This document shows positions 52,033 to 59,931 of a DNA stretch of 64,000 nt, piece by piece (within the stretch, counting starts at the first letter, position 1; each line of letters starts with the position of its first letter). The stretch is from assembly GCA_963836785.1 (NCBI GenBank), contig CAWIKW010000005.1, forward strand, positions 665,817-729,816, written 5' to 3'. Made by a program: the position numbers and the translations under genes. Under the pieces are notes generated by a model. The model ran no database searches. It worked only from the letters and a program-made list of their open reading frames with translations, and was not told where the DNA came from. This DNA is from DASQPR01 sp963836785 (GTDB taxonomy: Bacteria > Actinomycetota > Actinomycetes > Mycobacteriales > Micromonosporaceae).

Positions 52033-52452
52033 ATGCCGGTCGACGCGTTCGCCGTCCTCGCCGAGCCCACGCGCCGGCGCATTCTCGACGTGCTGCGCAC
52101 CGATGAGGCGAGCGTCAACGAGTTGGTCGCGGCCGTCGCGGTGAGCCAGCCGGCCGTGTCCAAGCACCTCAAGGTGCTGCGGGAGGCCGGGTTCGTGACC
52201 GTGCGTACGGCCCGGCAACAGCGGATCTACGCGATCGACACCCGGGAGTTGCGCCGCATCGATGCCTGGCTGGAGCCGTATCGGCAACTGTGGACGCGGC
52301 ACCTGGATGCGCTCGAACGGCATCTGGACCGTGTCGATGCGAAGGCGCGACCGGGCGGGGAGGAGCCACCGGGGGCGCGGGAGCGGACGAGTGCTCGGGA
52401 GCGGACGAGTGCTCGGGAGCCGACGAGAAGGAGACGTGATGAAGCGGGATGA
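52033..52452 (+). CDS. ArsR family transcriptional regulator
   Basis: A 139-residue ArsR protein with a winged helix (AVLAEPTRRRILDVLRTDEA ... SQPAVSKHLKVLREAGFV, residues 6-60). It lacks metal-site cysteines and belongs to the group paired with SRPBCC genes. The C-terminus repeats RERTSA/ARERTSA. It overlaps the SRPBCC gene by 14 nt. Probably represses the pair from the operator around the TTGACA promoter; the signal is unknown. Confidence 0.9.
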   Translation: MPVDAFAVLAEPTRRRILDVLRTDEASVNELVAAVAVSQPAVSKHLKVLREAGFVTVRTARQQRIYAIDTRELRRIDAWLEPYRQLWTRHLDALERHLDRVDAKARPGGEEPPGARERTSARERTSAREPTRRRRDEAG

Positions 52453-52982
52453 TTACGTGCCTACGGGCCTGGCCGAGGCGCACGCGGCGGCAGCCGAGCG
52501 TGATGCGTGGACGCTCGTGTTCGTACGGAATCTCGACCATCCGCCGGCGGTCGTCTGGGCGGCGCTGACCGAGCCCGCCCAGCTGGACGAATGGGCGCCG
52601 TTCCGGGCCGATCGCAACCTCGCCGAGATCGGGCCGGCGACCCTGACGATGATCGACGGGGCTGATGAGGTGCCGTTGGGCGCCACCGTGATCCGCGTCG
52701 ACAAACCGACGCTCCTCGAATACACGTGGGGCGACGACGTGTTGCGGTGGGAGTTGGCGGCGACGGACGTCGGGACGCGACTCACCTTGCGGCACACCAC
52801 CGCCGAACGTTCCAGCGTGCCGATGGTCGGCGGCGGGCTGGCACCTGTGCCTGGATGTGATGGCACTATTGCTGGACGGCGAGCCCATCGGCGCTATCCG
52901 TGGCCGCGAAGCGCTTGACTTCGGCTGGCAGCAACTCCATGACGCCTACGCCGACCGACTTGGCGTCGGCGCGGATGAGTGA
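52439..52982 (+). pseudogene. SRPBCC (AHSA1-like) domain protein, frameshifted
   Basis: Starts MKRDDYVPTGLAEAHAAAAE, with TLVFVRNLDHPPAVVWAAL and EYTWGDDVLRWELAATDVG typical of the START-like AHSA1 family. After SVPMVGGG the frame changes; the other frame continues GWHLCLDVMALLLDGEPIGA and ends with AYADRLGVGADE. Deleting one G from GGG at 52835-52837 joins them, and length is 3n+1. Coupled to arsR and with AAGGAG before its ATG. Confidence 0.9.
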
Positions 52983-53018
52983 GTGCGATTCGACCAGATC
53001 GGCAGCCGGGATCGATCG

Positions 53019-53345
53019 TCAGAAGGCGGAGCGTATCCGGGTGTTCGCCATCACGACCGCGGCGTTGGAGTCGGACGTCTGATAGTTGCCGGCCGCTTGA
53101 CGCAGTTTCACGCCACCGTCGTAGAGACCGTGGGCCGCTGTGTCGATGGCGTCGATCACCTTGTCCTGCAACGCATTCATCGCGATCGGGATCGCTACGC
53201 AGATCTTGCCGAAGGCGCCCGCGTCCATCCGCACCTGTTGTCCGGCGCTCCGCGCGGTCGCCACATCGGACGACAAGTGGAAGAGCAGGTCGGCGTGCGC
53301 CACGAGTTGCGCGGGCGTGACGGTCAACGGGTCAGCCGATCCCAT
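53019..53345 (-). CDS. Type VII secretion-associated small protein (EspC/DUF2580-like)
   Basis: A 108-residue helical hairpin-type protein (MGSADPLTVTPAQLVAHADL ... DKVIDAIDTAAHGLYDGGVKL) that matches ESX-secreted or chaperone proteins of the EspC/DUF2580 type. It overlaps the YbaB gene by 14 nt, so both are translated together. No WXG motif is seen and no ESX core genes are nearby; the expected large effector is missing at this place. Confidence 0.75.
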   Translation of the reverse strand: MGSADPLTVTPAQLVAHADLLFHLSSDVATARSAGQQVRMDAGAFGKICVAIPIAMNALQDKVIDAIDTAAHGLYDGGVKLRQAAGNYQTSDSNAAVVMANTRIRSAF

Positions 53346-53727
53346 GGTCCACCTCCGGTGCCGACACGAGCCTGGTTCGCGCGGCAATCAGGGACGCGGT
53401 CGTTGGACTGTCGGCACCCCAGGTCTCGGTCGCGATCTCGGCGACGCGGGCCGTCAGAGCGCGCTGTGCGTCGCCGATCGCGACAAGGATCTGCTGCCGG
53501 GTTCGTTCGACCGGCTGGGACCGGATCTGTGGGTCCAACGCGATATCGATCAGCACACCGCTCCCCGACACCGTCGCCTCGACCACGCCGTCCGGGTCGC
53601 GGCCGATCCCGCGCAGGGCACCCAACTCACGGGCCGCGACCGCCGACCGGGCCGCACGCTCCTGCGTCGATGCCAACCACGCGTCGACATCGTCGAGGCC
53701 CGCGCCACTGTCCCCGAACTCGCTCAT
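53332..53727 (-). CDS. YbaB/EbfC family DNA-binding-like protein
   Basis: A 131-residue protein with the YbaB/EbfC pattern (EFGDSGAGLDDVDAWLASTQ ... GVVEATVSGSGVLIDIALDP), a group often located at type VII secretion loci of actinobacteria, where it may act as a chaperone or accessory rather than a nucleoid protein. Upstream lie imperfect 15-17-bp repeats. First of a two-gene unit with the EspC-like gene. Confidence 0.8.
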   Translation of the reverse strand: MSEFGDSGAGLDDVDAWLASTQERAARSAVAARELGALRGIGRDPDGVVEATVSGSGVLIDIALDPQIRSQPVERTRQQILVAIGDAQRALTARVAEIATETWGADSPTTASLIAARTRLVSAPEVDHGIG

Positions 53728-53797
53728 GCCACCGTCCTTCGCCTGCAGCCCGCGTCGGCGAGTCGTCGCCCTTCACCACTGCCCGCACGCGGTCCAG

Positions 53798-53848
53798 GCG
53801 CCGGTCGTCCGGGCGCGCCGATCGTCCGTGCGCCGGTCGTCCGGGCGC
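53798..53848. repeat. Imperfect tandem repeats upstream of the YbaB gene
   Basis: Three near-identical copies of GCGCCGGTCGTCCGGGC begin at 53798, 53815 and 53830; the middle copy differs at two places. They sit 70-120 bp upstream of the YbaB start, in a non-coding gap, and could be a regulator site or simply slipped repeats. Confidence 0.6.
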
Positions 53849-53945
53849 CTTCGGCGTTCAGCCTCGTCGACACCGTCGGGCCCACGCAACCCTGAACCGC
53901 GCGGCTGTGGATAACGGCGGCCGCGTGATCTAACGCATCCCGCCC

Positions 53946-53982
53946 GCGTGGCCCGGTCGCAACCGGAGCGACCGGGCCACGC
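53946..53982 (-). terminator. 15-bp perfect terminator hairpin
   Basis: GCGTGGCCCGGTCGC and GCGACCGGGCCACGC form a perfect stem with a 7-nt loop 10 bp downstream of the quinone-oxidoreductase-like gene stop on the minus strand. Confidence 0.85.
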
Positions 53983-53992
53983 CACTCGCGGG

Positions 53993-54928
53993 TCAGGCGG
54001 TGAGGACGATCTTTCCGCGAAGTCCGCCGGCGGCCAGCTTGCGGTGCGCCTCGCCCGCGTCGGCGAGCGGCCTTACCGCTGCGATACGGGTACGGAGTGA
54101 ACCGGCGGCCAGCTTCGCAAGGAGATCGCCGAGCTGTGGCCCGTTCGGCTCGACCATGACCTGAGCCGTCCGGATACCCCGTTCGGGCGCGGGAATCGCC
54201 GGCGTGATCGCGGCGATGAAAACGCCGCCGTCGCGTACGGCACCGATCAGCTCCGCGCCGACTACCGCTCCGTCGAAGACGCCGTCGACGCCGTCGGGGT
54301 GCCGTTGGCGTACGGCCTCGACCAGTTCCGCCGCGGTCCCGCGACCCAGGATCTCGGCCGGACCGAGCGAGGCCACGAACTCCTCGTCACCGGTCGACGC
54401 GACCGCGATCACGTTGATGCCCGCGCTGGCCGCGAGCTCGGTGGCGAAGCCGCCCACGCCTCCGCTCGCACCGGTTACCAGAAGCGTCTGACCGGCCCGG
54501 AGACCGGAAAGATCCAACGCCTGAGCCGCGGTGAGGCCGTTCAGGCTGAGCGTGGCCGCCTCCGGGAAGTCGACTCCGTCCGGGATCGGCGTGAGCCACG
54601 ACGGGTCGACGACGATCTGCTCGCCGTACGTTCCGGTGCCGTCGCCCAACGCGAACCACGGATAGAGTCCGGCGACCCGCGTGCCGGCGGGCCACTCGTC
54701 GGTCGCGTCGAGCAGGGTGCCGGCGAAGTCCCAGCCGAGCACGATCGGCGGCTTGGCGTTGGGCGTACGGGCGGCCATCGCGCCGGCCCGGGTGCCGAGG
54801 TCGGCCGGGTTCGCAACGGTCGCCGCGATGCGGACTCGCACCTTGCCGTCGGTGGCAACCGGATCCGGCCACTCCGCCTCCTGTAGGACGTCCGGGTCTC
54901 CGTACTCGCGCACTTCGATGACTCGCAT
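53993..54928 (-). CDS. Quinone oxidoreductase-like MDR family protein
   Basis: A 311-residue medium-chain dehydrogenase without zinc ligands. The substrate/quinone domain begins MRVIEVREYGDPDVLQEAEW and has VVLGWDFAGTLLDATDEWPA; the NADPH-binding motif is LLVTGASGGVGGFATELAA. Reduces quinones or enals by NADPH. The gene is divergent from an HxlR regulator with a matching operator between them, an arrangement typical of electrophile-stress response modules. Confidence 0.93.
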   Translation of the reverse strand: MRVIEVREYGDPDVLQEAEWPDPVATDGKVRVRIAATVANPADLGTRAGAMAARTPNAKPPIVLGWDFAGTLLDATDEWPAGTRVAGLYPWFALGDGTGTYGEQIVVDPSWLTPIPDGVDFPEAATLSLNGLTAAQALDLSGLRAGQTLLVTGASGGVGGFATELAASAGINVIAVASTGDEEFVASLGPAEILGRGTAAELVEAVRQRHPDGVDGVFDGAVVGAELIGAVRDGGVFIAAITPAIPAPERGIRTAQVMVEPNGPQLGDLLAKLAAGSLRTRIAAVRPLADAGEAHRKLAAGGLRGKIVLTA

Positions 54929-55032
54929 CTGGTTCCCATCTCCCTTGGTCGTGTGGTGCCGTTGTGCGGCTGTGCTCTTGGTAGCCGGGCCTTCAGCGTC
55001 TATCGTGCAGAGAGCAAGGCGCCGCCGGAAAG

Positions 55033-55052
55033 TAGGTACCTAAAAGTGCCTA
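55033..55052. promoter_or_regulatory. Inverted-repeat operator between MDR gene and HxlR
   Basis: TAGGTAC-N6-GTGCCTA is a 7-bp inverted repeat with one mismatch, lying in the shared upstream region of the divergent genes. HxlR regulators bind similar short palindromes. Confidence 0.6.
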
Positions 55053-55086
55053 TGGGTCGGCGTGGTGCCCGGGAGAGGTGACGGGA

Positions 55087-55485
55087 ATGACGACAACCGC
55101 GGTGCAGCGCCGTGAACAGGACAAACTCGCGTACGACGCCTTTATGGCCAGCTGCCCGACCCGCCAAGTGATGTCGACCATAGGTGACAAGTGGTCGGCA
55201 CTTCTGGTGAATGCGCTCGCCGACGGGCCGCGCCGGCACGGCGAACTGGCCCGGACGGTGGCCGGCGTGAGCCAGAAGATGCTTACCCAGACGCTGCGCA
55301 CGCTGGAGCGCGACGGACTCGTGACGCGAAGCATCACGCCGACCGTTCCGGTGCGTGTCGACTATGAGCTGACCGACCTCGGTCAGAGCCTGGTCCCCGT
55401 GTTACAGCAGCTCAAGCACTGGTCGGAGACCCACATCGAGCAGGTGCTCGCGGCCCGGGAGTCATTCGGAGAGCGTGCCGCGTGA
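55087..55485 (+). CDS. HxlR family transcriptional regulator
   Basis: A 132-residue HxlR/MarR-like winged helix (STIGDKWSALLVNALADGPR ... SQKMLTQTLRTLERDGLVTR). The conserved Cys in ASCPTRQVM near residue 25 is the site of thiol modification by quinones or electrophiles in HxlR relatives. It likely controls the divergent MDR gene and itself. GGAGAGG precedes ATG 55087. The stop overlaps a truncated redoxin ORF (GTGA). Confidence 0.92.
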   Translation: MTTTAVQRREQDKLAYDAFMASCPTRQVMSTIGDKWSALLVNALADGPRRHGELARTVAGVSQKMLTQTLRTLERDGLVTRSITPTVPVRVDYELTDLGQSLVPVLQQLKHWSETHIEQVLAARESFGERAA

Positions 55486-55571
55486 GCGACATCACCGTGT
55501 ACGGCGCCGGCTGGTGCCCCGACTGCATCAACCTCATCGGACCCGGCAAGGACGAGCTCGCCCACGCGTGA
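55482..55571 (+). pseudogene. Truncated glutaredoxin/mycoredoxin-like fragment
   Basis: Starts VSDITVYGAGWCPDC, the redoxin N-terminus with a CxxC-type active site (WCPDC), then ends at codon 30 after INLIGPGKDELAHA. Full-length relatives have about 75-85 residues, so two thirds are gone. It is coupled to HxlR by a GTGA overlap, so the original operon was probably HxlR plus a redoxin; the rest is lost or replaced by the antisense phosphotransferase tail. Confidence 0.6.
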
Positions 55572-56338
55572 GGCCATTGTCGGCAGCGAAGGCTTCGCTC
55601 CACGCGACGCGGGCATGCTGCGTGTCAAGGTGACCGTTCGCGACCCAGGTTGCCTGGGGCTCGATGCCCTGCGCCGCCAAACGAGCGTCGGAGTCGAGGA
55701 TGTCGCGCTGCACCTCGACGACCGATCTCGTCAGGCTGGCCAGGTCGGTCGGCCCGTCGATCACGTCGGCGCCGTACGCCTCGACGAAAATCTCCATGCG
55801 GCGCAACCGATCCGGCGGCTCGGGGTAGCGCAGCCATCGGATCGCATCCTCGTCGTCCCGGAACGGCGCCACATACTGCAGTGCGTACGCGATGTCGAAC
55901 CGGGCCGGCGCCGGCCGCGCGTAGTCGAAGTCGATGAGCCCGACCGGCTCGCCGTTGCGGAACACGACGTTCCAGGGTCCGAAGTCGCCATGGCAGACAA
56001 CATCGGTGCCGGCTGGCGGCGTACCTGTGTAGAACGGTTTGTCGGTCGTGAATCCGCGAACCGCAACGTGATAATCGCGAACGAGCCGTGCGAACGCCCG
56101 CAGCCCCGGCTCGGGCACGACGTGCGCCCAACCGTCCGGACCGCTGTCGCCCGGGATATACGACACGACCTCGAATCCGTCGACGACATCGAGCAGCCGT
56201 GGCGCCGGAAAGTTCACCGATTCGAGATATAGCAACAGATCGTGGACCGCAGCGCGACCACGGGTGCAGTGGCCGCCATACAGTGTCGCCGCGGCGTTCG
56301 ATCCGGCGATGCGGCTCGTCTTGCAGGGTTTCAGCCAC
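55534..56338 (-). pseudogene. Phosphotransferase (APH family), frameshifted
   Basis: An APH-like kinase of about 267 residues. The N-terminus (VAETLQDEPHRRIERRGDTV then WRPLHPWS) and the rest (AVHDLLLYLESVNFPAPRLL, DVVCHGDFGPWNVVF, PVGLIDFDYARPAP) are in different frames, meeting near 56251-56258. One base must be removed (length 3n+1). The HGDFGPWN catalytic loop and DFD metal site are intact. The GTG at 56338 gives a natural start for this family. The C-terminus overlaps the truncated redoxin in antisense. Substrate unknown. Confidence 0.82.
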
Positions 56339-56544
56339 GCGAGGGCGCGAGTCGGGCGCCCGAAGGTCGGGCGCGGGGCGGCGGCGGCACCGGCTTGCCG
56401 CACTCGCCGCCGGGCACGGGCGTGAAAACGATGCGCATCGCTTGATTCTGAGCGTCGCGGTCCGCGGTCCGCGAGCGATTTAGCCGGTACGGTGACGGCT
56501 TGCACGAGGCGAACGTTGTCCGTCCCGGTCGGTACGCTCGCGGC

Positions 56545-57243
56545 ATGACACAGGGGCAGAGTCCACCATTCACGCGGCGCGAGCTGTCGGATGCCGTGAG
56601 TCCGGCCGGTTGGCGTCTCGTGCTGGCAATGTTCCGCACTGACGTGGCAGTGCGCTCGCTCGCTGAGGCAGGCGCGTTCACGGCCGCCGTCGCGTCCGCG
56701 ATCGACGCCTCGGCGGCGGCACACCTACGACTGGATGCGCGCCCGGATCGCGTGATCGTGACCATCGAGAACCTGTCCGTTCCGTGGCCGAGTCAGGTCG
56801 AGATCGATCTCGCCCGCCAGGTTTCCGTGATAGCAGCCGACCTCGGCCTGCAGACGGTGCCGGATGTGGGCGCGTCGACCCGGTCCGTTCAGGCCGTCGA
56901 GATCGCGATCGACGCACTCGACATTCCGAAGATCCGGCCGTTCTGGAAGGCGGTCATGGGTTACGCGGACGAGTTCGGCCGGAGCGGTCCGAAGGACCCG
57001 ATCGTGGACCCGCACGGTCAGAGTCCGGCGGTCTGGTTCCAGCAGATGGATGCGCCGCGACCGCAACGCAACCGCATTCACTTCGATATCTCGGTGCCGC
57101 ACGACGAGGCCGAGCGGCGCCTGGCGGCGGCGTTGGCGGCCGGCGGGACGCTCGTGTCGGACAAAGCCGCGCCGGCATTCTGGGTGCTGGCCGACGCCGA
57201 GGGCAACGAAGCCTGCATCACGACGTGGCAGGCGCGCGACTGA
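56545..57243 (+). CDS. Pterin carbinolamine dehydratase-like/VOC fusion protein
   Basis: A 232-residue two-domain protein. The first 105 residues resemble 4a-hydroxytetrahydrobiopterin dehydratase (WRLVLAMFRTDV; AAHLRLDARPDRVIVTIENL), but the second His and Pro of the family's HHP active-site motif are absent. The rest is a VOC domain (AVEIAIDALDIPKIRPFWKA ... GNEACITTWQARD). Domain combination is known in actinobacteria; catalytic activity of the first half is doubtful. ATG 56545. Convergent with dinB. Confidence 0.85.
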   Translation: MTQGQSPPFTRRELSDAVSPAGWRLVLAMFRTDVAVRSLAEAGAFTAAVASAIDASAAAHLRLDARPDRVIVTIENLSVPWPSQVEIDLARQVSVIAADLGLQTVPDVGASTRSVQAVEIAIDALDIPKIRPFWKAVMGYADEFGRSGPKDPIVDPHGQSPAVWFQQMDAPRPQRNRIHFDISVPHDEAERRLAAALAAGGTLVSDKAAPAFWVLADAEGNEACITTWQARD

Positions 57244-57257
57244 CCCGAGACGTGCGG

Positions 57258-58451
57258 TCAGTCGGGGAGCAGCGGCACGGTCAGACCGAGATCCTTGTGC
57301 AGTAGCACCGCACGGTTGACCGATCGGGTGCCGAACTTGTCCCGTACGGAGTCGAGCGCGGCATCCAGCTCGCCGTTGTTGCGCGTGTCGAACGGAAGCT
57401 CCGGTTGGACCCAGTCGTTGTGGCCGAGGTTGGCGACCGAGATGCCGACAAGGGTCAGGCCGCCCTTGCTCTCGATCAACGGCTGCGACGCGGCGAGCAG
57501 ACCTCGTGCCGCATCGAGGATCGTCTGCGTGTGGAGCGTGGCCCGTAGCAGAGTGCGCGAACGCGTCGCGCGGGAGAAGTCGTCGAAACGGAACCGAAGC
57601 ACGACCGTACGACCCGGCCGGCCGGCCGAGCGCATCCGGCGGGTGACCCGGTCCACGAGGCCGGCGAGCGTCGCATCGATCTCCTCCGCGGTGTGCGGCC
57701 GCCATCCGATCGCGCGCTGCGAGCCGATCGAGCCGCGTCGGCGGCCGACCTGAACCGGCCGCGGATCCCGGTTGTGGGCCAACGCGTGCAGATGTCGACC
57801 GGCGGCCACACCGAGGATCGACACCAGCGCCGGCTCGCCGATGCGGGCGACGTGCCCGACCGTACGGATGCCGTGCTCATGGAGCTTCGTGGCCGTGACG
57901 ACGCCGACGCCCCAGAGCCGTTCGACCGGCAGCGGGTGCAGGAACGCGAGCTCTCGATCCGGCGGCACTTCGAGCAGGCCGTCCGGCTTCCCGACGCCGC
58001 TCGCGACCTTGGCCAGGAACTTGGTCCGCGCCACTCCGACCGTGATCGGCAGACCGACCCGCTGCCTGACCTCGGAACGCAGCCGGATGGCGATTTCGAC
58101 CGGCGTCCCGGTGATCTTATGCAGCCCGCCGACATCGAGGAACGCCTCGTCGATCGAGATGCCCTCGACGAGCGGCGTGGTGTCCCGGAAGACCTCGAAC
58201 ACCGCCTTGCTCGCGGTGGAATACGCCGACATCCGAGGCTCGACGACGATGGCGTCCGGGCAGAGCATCCGCGCCGTGCGCCCGCCCATGGCCGTCTTGA
58301 CGCCGCACCGCTTCGCCTCGTAGCTGCAGGCCAGCACGACACCGCCGCCGACGATCACCGGCCGGCCACGTAGCCGCGGATTGTCGCGCTGCTCCACCGA
58401 CGCGTAGAAGGCGTCGAGGTCAGCGTGCAGGATCGCGGCCTCGCTCCGCAT
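57258..58451 (-). CDS. dinB: DNA polymerase IV
   Basis: A 397-residue Y-family translesion polymerase. Catalytic blocks: ILHADLDAFYASVEQRDNP and the GISIDEAFLDVGG; IGSQRAIGW-like little-finger region; two HhH elements (VERLWGVG; HEHGIRTVGHVARI). No beta-clamp motif can be fixed safely, though QPELPF near the end fits a QxxLPF-type clamp motif. ATG 58451 is preceded by GATAAT at 7 nt, so the mRNA is likely leaderless, and a LexA-like box overlaps it. Induced by DNA damage, by inference. Confidence 0.95.
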   Translation of the reverse strand: MRSEAAILHADLDAFYASVEQRDNPRLRGRPVIVGGGVVLACSYEAKRCGVKTAMGGRTARMLCPDAIVVEPRMSAYSTASKAVFEVFRDTTPLVEGISIDEAFLDVGGLHKITGTPVEIAIRLRSEVRQRVGLPITVGVARTKFLAKVASGVGKPDGLLEVPPDRELAFLHPLPVERLWGVGVVTATKLHEHGIRTVGHVARIGEPALVSILGVAAGRHLHALAHNRDPRPVQVGRRRGSIGSQRAIGWRPHTAEEIDATLAGLVDRVTRRMRSAGRPGRTVVLRFRFDDFSRATRSRTLLRATLHTQTILDAARGLLAASQPLIESKGGLTLVGISVANLGHNDWVQPELPFDTRNNGELDAALDSVRDKFGTRSVNRAVLLHKDLGLTVPLLPD

Positions 58452-58458
58452 GACTGCG

Positions 58459-58464
58459 ATTATC
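58459..58464 (-). promoter_or_regulatory. -10 box of dinB
   Basis: GATAAT on the minus strand, 7 nt before the ATG, predicts a leaderless dinB mRNA. Its upstream edge overlaps the SOS box by 2 bp. Confidence 0.6.
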
Positions 58465-58478
58465 GCACATATGTTCGA
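58463..58478 (-). promoter_or_regulatory. SOS box (LexA site) upstream of dinB
   Basis: TCGAAC-ATAT-GTGCGA matches the mycobacterial and Gram-positive SOS consensus TCGAAC-N4-GTTCGA with one mismatch in the right half. It lies against the dinB -10 box, so LexA binding would block RNA polymerase. Confidence 0.8.
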
Positions 58479-58665
58479 GTGTTGCGCTCGTCGACGCGCA
58501 CCATCCGACGATGATCGGGGGAGCCGGTCGGGGGATGGTTGTCTTTGCGCGGCCCTACGTCTCTGCACGCATTGGCGCTAGCAGAGTCGTACGCGAGCCG
58601 CCGGAACCGGCCGGCCAGCGCGGGGCGCACGACGCCACCACCGCCGGGCGGCGGAGACCGAGCGA

Positions 58666-59931
58666 TCACGAGTCGAGTCGCGCGACCCGATCGTGCAGGT
58701 AGCGCCGCTGCGCGGAGTTCGCCGTACGGGCCGCCGCGGCCACGTAGGCCGCCCGCGCTCCCGACCGGTCTCCGGCCATTTCCAACAGATGCCCGCGTAC
58801 GGCGTGCAGCCGGTGATCCTCCGCTATCCGTTCATCTGCGTCGAGCGCCGGCAACAACTCCAGCCCGGCCGCCGGCCCGGACGCCATCGCCACGGCGACG
58901 GCGTGATTCAGCGCGACGACCGGGTTGTCGGAGATCTGCAACAACACCTCGTAGAGCGCGACGATCTGCGGCCAGTCCGTCGCCTCGGCCGACGATGCCT
59001 CATCGTGGAGCGCCGCGATCGCCGCCTGCACCTGGTACGGCCCGACCGCGCCCCGGGGCAGCGCCGACGTCACGAGCGCAACGCCTTCGACGATCTGGTC
59101 GGCATCCCAGAGACTGCGATTCTGCAGAGCCATCGGGACGAGCGCGCCGTCCGCGTCGGTTCGCGCCGGCCGCCGCGCATCCGTCAACAGCATGAGTGCG
59201 AGCAGACCGGCCACCTCGCTGTCGTCGGGCAACAGCCGATGCACGAGACGCGCCAACCGGATCGCCTCACGGGACAGGTCGCTCCGCTGCAAAGAAGGGC
59301 CGGCAGTGCTGGCGTACCCCTCATTGAAGATCAGGTAAAGCACGTGCGCGACGGCGCCGAGCCGTTCGCCGCGCTCGGCCGGCGGCGGCATATCGAAGCG
59401 CGGACCGAGCGGGCCGCCGCTGTCCTTGATGGCCTGCTTGGCCCGCGTGATGCGTCGCATCATCGTCGCCTCGGGGACGAGAAACGCGCGCGCGATCTCC
59501 GCTGTCGTGAGGCCGCCGACCGCGCGGAGCGTCAACGCGATCTGCGATGCCGGCGACAGCGACGGATGGCAGCACAGGAACAGCAGGATCAGCGAGTCGT
59601 CCGCGTCGGGACCAACGCCAGCCCCGCGATCTGCACCCGGCGTCAGCCAGCCATCCGGAAGCTCTTGCCGCGCAACGGTTTCCTCTCGCATTCGCCGCGA
59701 CTGCTCGCTGCGCAACAGATCGGTCAGCCGGCGCGACGCGACCGTAATGAGCCACGCCCGCGGATTGTCCGGAACACCGTCGCGGGGCCACTGCGTCGCG
59801 GCGGCGAGAAACGCTTCCTGCGCCGCGTCTTCGGCCAGGTCGAAGTGTCCGTAGCGCCGGACGACCGCGCCGAGAACCTGCGGCGCCAGCTCGCGCAGCA
59901 GGTTCTCGACGTCGGACATCGCAGCCGTCAC
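58666..59931 (-). CDS. ECF42-type RNA polymerase sigma factor
   Basis: A 421-residue ECF sigma factor. Sigma2: RYGHFDLAEDAAQEAFLAAA; sigma4: LTLRAVGGLTTAEIARAFLV; then a long TPR-like C-terminal half (about 185-421, DUF6596 type: HVLYLIFNEGYASTAGPSLQ). This layout and the preceding DGPF gene define group ECF42, which has no anti-sigma factor and uses the C-terminal domain for control. The GTG at 59931 overlaps the DGPF gene stop; ATG 59919 is possible. Confidence 0.93.
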   Translation of the reverse strand: MTAAMSDVENLLRELAPQVLGAVVRRYGHFDLAEDAAQEAFLAAATQWPRDGVPDNPRAWLITVASRRLTDLLRSEQSRRMREETVARQELPDGWLTPGADRGAGVGPDADDSLILLFLCCHPSLSPASQIALTLRAVGGLTTAEIARAFLVPEATMMRRITRAKQAIKDSGGPLGPRFDMPPPAERGERLGAVAHVLYLIFNEGYASTAGPSLQRSDLSREAIRLARLVHRLLPDDSEVAGLLALMLLTDARRPARTDADGALVPMALQNRSLWDADQIVEGVALVTSALPRGAVGPYQVQAAIAALHDEASSAEATDWPQIVALYEVLLQISDNPVVALNHAVAVAMASGPAAGLELLPALDADERIAEDHRLHAVRGHLLEMAGDRSGARAAYVAAAARTANSAQRRYLHDRVARLDS

